Shown here one piece after another: positions 46,083 through 53,206 of a stretch of 64,000 bases of DNA. The notes under the pieces are model-generated. The model was not told where the DNA came from and ran no database searches. It worked only from the letters and a program-made list of their open reading frames with translations. Location of the stretch: contig NZ_VSZS01000066.1 of assembly GCF_008180155.1 (NCBI RefSeq), forward strand, positions 124,001 to 188,000, given 5' to 3'. Each line of letters opens with the position of its first letter. The first letter of the stretch is position 1. The stretch comes from Neoaquamicrobium microcysteis. GTDB taxonomy: Bacteria > Pseudomonadota > Alphaproteobacteria > Rhizobiales > Rhizobiaceae. The position numbers were made by a program, and so were the translations under genes.

Positions 46083-47276
46083 ATGCAGGAAACGGGTGTT
46101 GCGATGCGCGAGACGAGCGAGGGGCTGGCGATGCCGGCAACGTGCGTCCGTGCCGCCGCCGCCCCGGATTTTCGACAGCGCCTACCCGCGACGGAAGGGG
46201 AACTGGCGGGCGAGATCGCACTGGTGCGCGCCGCCTTGGCGCGTTTCCTGAAACTGCAGCATGATGGCATTGCCGAGCCGATCTCGCAGGAGCGCGAGTT
46301 GCTGACACTCGTGCGCCTCAACAAGATCGGGAACGTGCTGCGGTTCGAGCGAGACGATTTCGTATCGAATGATGCCTGGAGCCGCACCGGCGGCTTTCTC
46401 GATGCCTACCGCCGCAAGACGAACGCGATCAATTCGGCAACGCTTTCCGCTACGCTGCACGCAGCGGCCGGCCTTAGGGAGGAGAAGGTCGATTTCGTCC
46501 TGTTCAAAGGGCCGCTGCAGCAGAAAGAGCTTTACGGCAACTATTACGCGAAGCCTTCCGGAGACGTGGACATTCTGGTGCATCCAGGGGACTTCGCCAG
46601 CGCGCGCGCCTGCCTGATGCGTCATGGTTACGGTGTCGAACGGCGTGCGAATTCGCTATGGTGGTCTCATTTTCTCGGCGAGCAGCATATGGTGCGCGAC
46701 GGCGGAGCTGCCGGAGTGATCGACCTTCATCACCGGTTGCAGCAGCCGGGCATGCCGCGCCCGCGTGACAGCGCGCTTTTCATGGCCCGCGCCGCCACGA
46801 TTGATTTGGCCGGAACCGCCCTGCCGTTTCTGGACCCGGCGGACACGGTTCTGCTTTCCTCTATCAGCATCGCGAAGGCGTTCTTCAATCGCGAGCCCTG
46901 CGCGTCGCATGTGTGCGACCTCCATGCCGGCCTGCGCCGCATGGATACTGACGGTCGGCAGGCATTGGTCGCAAGGGCGCGGGACGAGGGCCTGCACGGC
47001 ACGCTGATGCTGGGGGTGAGAACCTGCTGGAGCCTTCTGGGCGTATGGCATGACGGACTGTCGGGACAATCGGGCGAGGTTCTGCCCGCGACGGGCGACG
47101 ATGAACTGCGTCTCATGATCCTGGCTCCATGGCTTAACGCCATCGATTGGCCCAAGCGCCGCGACATCCTGTGGAACCTCTGCGACCGGCGCTACCGGCG
47201 CTTCATGGTCGAGGCAGCATGGGCGGCTTCGTCGGAGGTCGGTCGCCGGCTGTGGGCGGAGCGCGGCAATGCATAG
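46083..47276 (+). CDS. Nucleotidyltransferase family protein (lasso-associated NTase)
   Basis: A 397-residue protein with the NTP_transf_5 fold: FVLFKGPLQQKELYGNYYAKPSGDVDILV, where KG (142-143) and DVD (161-163) are the catalytic motifs. Such NTases recur in lasso clusters that also carry an HPr-like kinase, where (as I recall for pseudomycoidin) the phosphorylated C-terminus is modified further. ATG at 46083 follows AGGAAG. Divergent from the lasso operon; its stop overlaps the exoU start by 8 bp, so it is cotranscribed with a glycosyltransferase. Alternatively it belongs to the polysaccharide pathway. Confidence 0.85.
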   Translation: MQETGVAMRETSEGLAMPATCVRAAAAPDFRQRLPATEGELAGEIALVRAALARFLKLQHDGIAEPISQERELLTLVRLNKIGNVLRFERDDFVSNDAWSRTGGFLDAYRRKTNAINSATLSATLHAAAGLREEKVDFVLFKGPLQQKELYGNYYAKPSGDVDILVHPGDFASARACLMRHGYGVERRANSLWWSHFLGEQHMVRDGGAAGVIDLHHRLQQPGMPRPRDSALFMARAATIDLAGTALPFLDPADTVLLSSISIAKAFFNREPCASHVCDLHAGLRRMDTDGRQALVARARDEGLHGTLMLGVRTCWSLLGVWHDGLSGQSGEVLPATGDDELRLMILAPWLNAIDWPKRRDILWNLCDRRYRRFMVEAAWAASSEVGRRLWAERGNA

Positions 47277-48306
47277 CGCGAGCGTTTCGACAGCGATCGA
47301 GGTCGCAATCATCATTGCGGCGAAGGATGCGGCAGCAACCATCGGCGAGGCGGTGGTTTCGGCGCTGGCGGAAACGGAAACGCGCGAGGTGATCGTGGTC
47401 GATGACGGTTCCTCCGACGGGACATCACCGGCGGCCTGGGCCGCCGATGATGGCAGCGGGCGGCTGAGCGTCATCAGGCTCGATGCCAATCGCGGCCCTT
47501 CCCATGCGCGAAACCTCGCCATCGAGCGGTCGACATCGCCTTTCATTGCGATACTGGATGCCGACGACAGGATCTTGAAGGGCCGCTTCCGCACATTCGA
47601 CGCCACCGCGCGATGGGATATCGCGGCAGACAACATCCTGTTCGTGGACGAGCGGGCTGCCCTTTCACTTGCGGACATCGCGATGCCGGCGGCGTGCAGC
47701 GCCCCGCGTTTGTTGAGCCTGGACGATTTCATCGACGGCAACATCTCGCGGCGTGGGATGAATCGCGGAGAATTCGGCTTCCTCAAGCCGGTCATCCGGC
47801 GCAGCTTTCTCGATGCGCACGGGCTGCGCTATTCGCGGCATCTGAGGCTGGGCGAGGACTACGACCTTTACGCCCGCGCACTGATCTGCGGAGCCGTATT
47901 CGAACTGCTGCCGAGCTGCGGGTATCTCGCGCGGGTGCGCGCCAACTCGCTGAGCGGAAGACATCGGACGGAGGATTTGCGCCGGCTGGCGGCTGCGTCG
48001 CGGGCGCTGCTGCGCGCCGACGGGCTGGCCGACAGTTCGCGGCAGCGGCTGCAGGTGCATGCGCGGCAGGTGCGCGACAAGTACAGGCTACGGCGGTTCC
48101 TCGATCTCAAGCGCCGCTCGCCGTTGGCGGCGGCAGGCTTCCTGCTGTCGAGCGCGCAGGGGGCGCGCGCGGTCATCCGCGGCGTGCTTGCCGACAAAGT
48201 TGCCGCGGCGCGAAGGGCGTTGGCACCAATGAATGCCCGGCAGAATCGCGAGCCGTTCCGGTTCCTGTTTCCCGTAAGGCCGGTGGAAGCGAATGTGGAA
48301 AAATGA
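47269..48306 (+). CDS. exoU: Glycosyltransferase family 2, ExoU-like
   Basis: A 345-residue GT2 enzyme. The N-terminus EVAIIIAAKDAAATIGEAVVSAL and ANRGPSHARNLAIERSTSPFIAILDADD (DxD) closely resemble ExoU, the sixth-step glucosyltransferase of succinoglycan synthesis, as I remember it. Start ATG at 47269 lies inside the end of the nucleotidyltransferase gene. The coupling leaves open that it glycosylates the lasso peptide, but its resemblance to ExoU makes an exopolysaccharide role more likely. Confidence 0.82.
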   Translation: MHSASVSTAIEVAIIIAAKDAAATIGEAVVSALAETETREVIVVDDGSSDGTSPAAWAADDGSGRLSVIRLDANRGPSHARNLAIERSTSPFIAILDADDRILKGRFRTFDATARWDIAADNILFVDERAALSLADIAMPAACSAPRLLSLDDFIDGNISRRGMNRGEFGFLKPVIRRSFLDAHGLRYSRHLRLGEDYDLYARALICGAVFELLPSCGYLARVRANSLSGRHRTEDLRRLAAASRALLRADGLADSSRQRLQVHARQVRDKYRLRRFLDLKRRSPLAAAGFLLSSAQGARAVIRGVLADKVAAARRALAPMNARQNREPFRFLFPVRPVEANVEK

Positions 48307-48415
48307 AAATGGACCAGCGCGAGGCGTCGCCGCAGCGCATCCACACCCGAAGATGAATGTCGCGGCGAACCGCGCTATGAATGGAGGCAGGCGATGGAAT
48401 CGGAGAATTGCGCGA

Positions 48416-48760
48416 ATGGCCTCGATGTTTTCCTTCAGAACCCGTAGCTCGGATCGCGATCGGAACACGGATATGCAACGCATGAACAGGCTTTGCACAC
48501 TCGCCAGGGAGATTGCAGCCGAAGTCTCCAAAGAGCGGGAAGGCCTGAAAGGCCGTCGCCAGCGGGAGGCCGACAGCGCGGCTTTCCTGATGGAGGCGAC
48601 CGCGAACGGCGACGCCGGCTCGGCCAGCCGGCTCGACACGCTCTCGGCGTCCATCATGCAGGCGGAGGACCGCCTCGCGATGCTGGATAGGCAACTGGAA
48701 TGGCTGGGCAGCCTGGATGAGACGATGGGGGGATACCCGGCGGCACCGGAGAACGCGTGA
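48416..48760 (+). CDS. Small coiled-coil hypothetical protein
   Basis: Not recognised. About 114 residues from ATG at 48416 (MASMFSFRTRSS); a longer frame opens at 48293. The C-terminal two thirds is strongly helical and charged, with heptad-like spacing (MNRLCTLAREIAAEVSKEREGLKGRRQREAD, then LSASIMQAEDRLAMLDRQLEWL), suggesting a dimeric coiled coil. No signal peptide or membrane segment. It follows exoU by 109 bp and precedes a hairpin terminator, so it may be in the same transcript. The opposite strand is also open here, so coding is not certain. Confidence 0.5.
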   Translation: MASMFSFRTRSSDRDRNTDMQRMNRLCTLAREIAAEVSKEREGLKGRRQREADSAAFLMEATANGDAGSASRLDTLSASIMQAEDRLAMLDRQLEWLGSLDETMGGYPAAPENA

Positions 48761-49061
48761 CCGGGGAAACCGGCCAGCGCCTTCGACATCGTCGCGAATG
48801 CCGGCGGCTCGGCCGTTCCGAAAGAATATTTCTTTCGGCATTTAATATTTATGTCATACCGGTAATGTAACGTGAGATTGGAGCAGAATCACGATAGTTG
48901 GATTCTGCCTTTGCCGTAATCACGGCGTGATTAAATTTCGAATTTTGTGCAGAAATTTTGTGCAACGCGGCAAAATATAGCTGCAGTGCAACAAGTCTTC
49001 TTGCGGTGCAAAAAATTGTCCTTTAGGCTTAGTGCATCGGGGCAATTGTTGGTGTCGCCTG
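48761..49061 (+). promoter_or_regulatory. AT-rich control region in front of the exoL-exoP block
   Basis: 301 bp. After the terminator at 48818 comes an AT-rich stretch with an 11-bp direct repeat AATTTTGTGCA at 48941-48951 and 48954-48964 (13-bp period), AGCTGCAGTGCAAC (48979-48992; 12 of 14 bases of the word before exoK), and GTGCAAAAAATTG near 49006. These TGCA-rich words look like binding sites of a regulator. Confidence 0.5.
48818..48846 (+). terminator. Terminator after the exoU transcript
   Basis: CCGAAAGAA (48818-48826) and TTCTTTCGG (48830-48838) form a perfect 9-bp stem with a 3-nt loop, followed by CATTTAATATTTATG. It ends the transcript carrying the nucleotidyltransferase, exoU and the small coiled-coil frame, and separates it from the exoL block. 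Confidence 0.65.
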
Positions 49062-50225
49062 ATGCTGCGGGTTCTCTATCTCGTTCATGACATTTGTGAG
49101 CCTGCCGTGCGTCGGCGGGTCATGATGCTGAAGGCTGGAGGCGCGCGAGTGACGCTGGCCGGGTTTCGCCGGTCGTCCGCTTCGCCCGCCGATCTCGGCG
49201 ACGTGGTGCCAGTCGATCTGGGTACGACGAAAGACGCCGGCTTTGGGCAAAGGATCGCGGCTGTCGCGCGGGTGGCGATGACCATTCAGGGCCGCCTTGG
49301 CGGGGATGGCGTGCCAGACGTGATCGTCTGCCGCAATCTGGAGATGCTGGCGCTGGCCGCCCGCCTGCGAGCGCTTTACGCCTGGGCGCGGGTGCCCGTT
49401 GCCTACGAATGCCTGGACATCCACCGGCTTATGCTGCGGGAGGACGCTTTGGGTGCGGCCATGCGCGCCCTCGAGCGGTATCTGGCGCGCGACGTGAGCC
49501 TGCTGATGACGAGCTCACCAGCCTTCGTGCGGCACTATTTTCGTGCACGAAACCAGGTTTCGTCTCCTGTGGAACTGCTTGAAAACAAGCATTTCGAACC
49601 GATGGAGACCGGAGGCAACGCGTTGCACCGGCTGGAGCGCGCGCCCTGGCGGATCGGTTGGTTCGGCGCGCTGCGCTGCCGCCGCTCGCTGTTGACGCTG
49701 GCCGATTTCGTACGCGCCATGGATGGGCGTTTCGAGGTGGTATTGCGGGGGAAGCCGGCGCTGACCGCCATTCCCGACTTCCACGACATCGTCGCGGCGG
49801 AGCCGCATCTGCGCTTCGAGGGACCGTACCGCAACCCCGAAGACATCGCGGACATATACCGAGAGGTGCACTTCTCGTGGGTCGTCGACTATTTCGAGGC
49901 GGGACTGAATTCGTCCTGGCTTCTGCCGAACCGTCTCTATGAAGGGTGCCGCTTCGGCGCGATCCCCATCGCGGTTGCGGGTACGGAGACGGCGCTGTTC
50001 CTGCGCCATCGCGGCATAGGCGTGCAATTGCCCGACCTGTCGACCGACCAGCTGGTGGAAATGCTGGGCGATATGGATACCACGACCGTCGAACAGCTCC
50101 GGGGCAAGGTTCTGGAGCAGGATCGCAAGACCTGGACCTTCGACGGCGAAGACTGCCGAAAGCTCGTGACGCTGCTGAGCCGACTGAACCTGCATCCCCC
50201 CGAAGCTTCGATGAAACCGGCCTGA
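49062..50225 (+). CDS. exoL: Glycosyltransferase, ExoL-like
   Basis: A 387-residue GT-B-type enzyme from ATG at 49062 (MLRVLYLVHDICEPAVRRRVMMLKAGGARVTLAGFRR). This N-terminus is characteristic of ExoL, which adds the third sugar (glucose) of succinoglycan. C-terminal donor region: YFEAGLNSSWLLPNRLYEGCRFGAIPIAVAG. First gene of the block exoL-exoA-exoM-exoN-exoP, which resembles the succinoglycan order. Confidence 0.85.
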   Translation: MLRVLYLVHDICEPAVRRRVMMLKAGGARVTLAGFRRSSASPADLGDVVPVDLGTTKDAGFGQRIAAVARVAMTIQGRLGGDGVPDVIVCRNLEMLALAARLRALYAWARVPVAYECLDIHRLMLREDALGAAMRALERYLARDVSLLMTSSPAFVRHYFRARNQVSSPVELLENKHFEPMETGGNALHRLERAPWRIGWFGALRCRRSLLTLADFVRAMDGRFEVVLRGKPALTAIPDFHDIVAAEPHLRFEGPYRNPEDIADIYREVHFSWVVDYFEAGLNSSWLLPNRLYEGCRFGAIPIAVAGTETALFLRHRGIGVQLPDLSTDQLVEMLGDMDTTTVEQLRGKVLEQDRKTWTFDGEDCRKLVTLLSRLNLHPPEASMKPA

Positions 50226-50246
50226 AGGCCTGCCGCGAGAGTGCTC

Positions 50247-51254
50247 ATGACGGATCCTTCTTCTCATTTCCCCCGGGTTCTCATCGTCATCCCCTGCCTC
50301 AACGAGGTGGCGCACATCGAAAGCGTTCTCGATCAGTTGACAGGTTCGGTCGAGAGGCTGGGCGCGACAGTAGCGGTTGCCGACGGCGCCAGCCGCGACG
50401 GGACGCGGGAGCTGGTGGCAGAGCTGGCGCATAGCAGCCAATGGCTGCATCTCGTCGACAATCCCGGACGGCTGCAAAGCGCAGGCATCAACAAGGTCGT
50501 GCGCGAACACGGCGACGCGTTCGATTTCCTCATCCGTGTGGATGCCCATGGCATCTACCCGGAAGACTATTGCGATCGGCTGGTGGAGGAGGCGTTTGCG
50601 ACGGGAGCCGACGCTGTCGTGGTATCCATGCTGACCTCCGGTTCCGGCCTGTTCCAGAGTGCGGCAGCCATCGCGCAGAACTCCAAACTCGGGAACGGCG
50701 GCTCAGCCCATCGATCTGCGACGATGGGGCAGTGGGTGGAGCACGGCCACCATGCGCTGATGAGCGTGAGGTCCTTCCTCGCCGTCGGCGGCTACGACGA
50801 GACGTTCTCTCACAATGAGGATGCGGAGTTCGATTTTCGCCTGCGGCAGGCCGGCGGCCGCATCTGGCTGACAAGCGCCACGCAGATGACCTATCTGCCA
50901 CGCGCTACACTGCCGACGCTTTTCGCACAATATCTAAAATATGGGCGTGGACGCGCGCGTAACGTGCTCAAGCATCGCATCGTACCGCGCGTCCGGCAGA
51001 TGATCCCGCTACTGGTCGCACCGAGCGTGCTGTTGGCAGCCCTGAGCCCGATACACTGGGCGGCTGCGGTGCCGATGCTGCTGTGGATGCTGGTGTGCCT
51101 CGGGTTCGGCACGGCTGCGGGCATCGCGGCGAAACGGCCAGAGCATTTCCTCGCCGGCGTCTCAGTCATGGTCATGCACCTCGCCTGGTCGCTTGGCTTC
51201 TGGCAGCAGCTGCTCGCATCGACGATGGTTCCGACGAGGCCGAGTCATGGATAG
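50247..51254 (+). CDS. exoA: Succinoglycan glucosyltransferase ExoA-like (GT2)
   Basis: A 335-residue GT2 enzyme with C-terminal membrane helices. N-terminal motif VLIVIPCLNEVAHIESVLDQL; acidic DxD-like motif IRVDAHGIYPEDYC; GHHALMSVRSFLAVGGYDETFSHNEDAEFDFRL is the GT2 C-terminal block. In succinoglycan ExoA adds the first beta-1,3-linked glucose. ATG at 50247 is preferred over GTG at 50241. 21 bp after exoL; its stop overlaps the exoM start. Confidence 0.88.
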   Translation: MTDPSSHFPRVLIVIPCLNEVAHIESVLDQLTGSVERLGATVAVADGASRDGTRELVAELAHSSQWLHLVDNPGRLQSAGINKVVREHGDAFDFLIRVDAHGIYPEDYCDRLVEEAFATGADAVVVSMLTSGSGLFQSAAAIAQNSKLGNGGSAHRSATMGQWVEHGHHALMSVRSFLAVGGYDETFSHNEDAEFDFRLRQAGGRIWLTSATQMTYLPRATLPTLFAQYLKYGRGRARNVLKHRIVPRVRQMIPLLVAPSVLLAALSPIHWAAAVPMLLWMLVCLGFGTAAGIAAKRPEHFLAGVSVMVMHLAWSLGFWQQLLASTMVPTRPSHG

Positions 51255-52197
51255 CGACGGCAGCCCGATCCAGATCGACGTCTGCGTCTGCACGTTCCGG
51301 CGGGCGGAACTGGAGGCGACCCTGCGCTCGCTGGCTGCGATGAATGTGCCGGACAGATACCGGATGCGCGTCATCGTCGCCGACAATGACGATGTCCGCA
51401 GCGCCGAGCAGCTGGTGCGTCGACTTGCGGACGAGCTGCGGTTGCCGTTTCACTACATCCATTGTCCCGCGCGCAACATTTCCATTGCGCGCAACGCTTG
51501 CCTCGATGCGGCCGATGCCGATTTCGTCGCGTTCATCGACGATGACGAGACGGCGACGCCGGAATGGGTCGCGCAGCTCATTGACGAGGCCGACGCAACC
51601 GACGCTTCGGTGATCCTTGGGCCTGTTAGCGTGCATTATGCGCCGGACGCGCCACGGTGGATGCGCGAGGGAGACTTCCATTCCACCCGTCCGGTGTGGG
51701 TCGCCGGCAAAATCCGCACCGGCTACACCTGCAATGTCCTGTTGCGGATGGACGATACCAGCATTCGCGGTCGCCGCTTCAGCCTGGCGCGCGGCCAGAC
51801 CGGAGGCGAGGATACCGAGTTCTTCGCGGGGGTCGTGGATGCAGGGGGCTCCATCGCCTATGCCCCCGATGCACTCGTCGAAGAACGCGTGCCGGCTGCA
51901 CGGGCCACGATGAGCTGGCTGGTCAGGCGCAGGTTCCGTTTCGGCCAAACCCACGGCGCGTTGCTGCGCAGTCGCCAGCCCGCCGCCAGCATGCCCGTGC
52001 AGGTCACGATTGCCGCCGCCAAGTTCTTCTACTGCCTGGCGGCGACAGCACTGACGGCACCGAGCCCCGTGCGCCGGAATACGAATCTGCTGCGCGGAAT
52101 CCTGCACGCCGGCACCGTCAGCGGTTTGGCCGGCCTCCGCGAACTGCGCCAGTACGGAGGGCCAACCGTGGCGCGGGCGGAGGGGCAAAGCACATGA
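51247..52197 (+). CDS. exoM: Succinoglycan glucosyltransferase ExoM-like (GT2)
   Basis: A 316-residue GT2 enzyme. Motifs: IDVCVCTFRRAELEATLRSL, CPARNISIARNACLDAADADFVAFIDDDE (DxD), and RGQTGGEDTEFFAGVVDAGG. The C-terminus holds hydrophobic segments that may anchor it to the membrane. ExoM adds the fourth sugar in succinoglycan. ATG at 51247 overlaps exoA by 8 bp, indicating coupled translation. Confidence 0.88.
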   Translation: MDSDGSPIQIDVCVCTFRRAELEATLRSLAAMNVPDRYRMRVIVADNDDVRSAEQLVRRLADELRLPFHYIHCPARNISIARNACLDAADADFVAFIDDDETATPEWVAQLIDEADATDASVILGPVSVHYAPDAPRWMREGDFHSTRPVWVAGKIRTGYTCNVLLRMDDTSIRGRRFSLARGQTGGEDTEFFAGVVDAGGSIAYAPDALVEERVPAARATMSWLVRRRFRFGQTHGALLRSRQPAASMPVQVTIAAAKFFYCLAATALTAPSPVRRNTNLLRGILHAGTVSGLAGLRELRQYGGPTVARAEGQST

Positions 52198-52260
52198 AAC
52201 GACCGTCGTCTACAGCCGTCGAAAAACCATACCCAACCCGTTCCGCTTCAAGGGGATGTC

Positions 52261-53157
52261 ATGACCAGTGTTCGTAAAGCGATAATTCCTGTTGCCGGCC
52301 TGGGCACACGAATGCTTCCGGCGACCAAGGCGGTGCCGAAGGAGATGCTGCCCATCGTCGATCGACCGGTGATCCAGTATGCGGTGGACGAGGCGAGGGA
52401 AGCAGGCATCGAGCACATCGTGTTCGTGACCGGGCGCAACAAATCGGCCATCGAGGACTATTTCGACCAGATGCCCGAGCTGTCGGACACGCTTGGCAAA
52501 GCAGGCAAGCACGAACAGCTTCGTTCGCTCGAACAGCTGTTGCCGCAGGCCGGTGCAACCACCTTCACACGCCAGCAGGCGCCGCTCGGTCTCGGCCATG
52601 CGGTGTGGTGCGCCCGCGAGGTCGTCGGCAACGAGCCCTTCGCACTGATCCTGCCGGACATGGTGGGCTTCGGCGACAAGGGTTGCCTTGCGGAAATCAT
52701 GGAACTCTTTTCGGTGACCGGCGGCAACGTTATCTCGGTCGAGGCGTGCGATCCGAACATGACCCACAAATACGGCATCGTCGGCAAGGGTGCGCCGATC
52801 GCCGACGGCTTTCAGGTCACCGCCATGGTCGAGAAGCCTGCACCAGCCGAAGCGCCGTCGAACCTCTACATCAACGGCCGCTATATCCTCCAGCCGGAAA
52901 TATTCGGGCTGCTGGCCAACCAGCAAAGAGGCGCTGGCGGCGAAATCCAGCTGACGGACTCGATGGAAAGGCTGGCCGAGACGCAGGCATTCTATGCGAG
53001 GCCTTTCACGGGGCGCATGTACGATTGCGGCTCCAAAGAGGGCTTCGTGGAAGCAAACGTCGCCTTCGCGCTGAAGCGGCATGACACCCGACATTCCATC
53101 ATCGGCAATATCGACGCGCTGGTGCGCGAGCACGCACCTCTGGTCGAGGCCGCATAG
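52261..53157 (+). CDS. exoN: UTP-glucose-1-phosphate uridylyltransferase (ExoN/GalU)
   Basis: Makes UDP-glucose from UTP and glucose-1-phosphate, supplying the glucosyltransferases of this locus. 298 residues. Nucleotide-binding motif [21 protein letters not shown]; other family blocks are [37 protein letters not shown] and [16 protein letters not shown] at 52261 follows AAGGGG. Located as exoN between exoM and exoP; a second, housekeeping galU may exist elsewhere. Confidence 0.95.
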   Translation: MTSVRKAIIPVAGLGTRMLPATKAVPKEMLPIVDRPVIQYAVDEAREAGIEHIVFVTGRNKSAIEDYFDQMPELSDTLGKAGKHEQLRSLEQLLPQAGATTFTRQQAPLGLGHAVWCAREVVGNEPFALILPDMVGFGDKGCLAEIMELFSVTGGNVISVEACDPNMTHKYGIVGKGAPIADGFQVTAMVEKPAPAEAPSNLYINGRYILQPEIFGLLANQQRGAGGEIQLTDSMERLAETQAFYARPFTGRMYDCGSKEGFVEANVAFALKRHDTRHSIIGNIDALVREHAPLVEAA

Positions 53158-53206
53158 CCATCGGCAACGCAATCACGTCCGCATCCGCGCGACAGACGAG
53201 AAGCGA

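Noticed and set aside
45884-46264. Cys-rich plus-strand frames in the lasso divergent gap, considered as a second peptide precursor
   Set aside because: They run out of frame into the nucleotidyltransferase gene and have no leader signature or ribosome-binding site.
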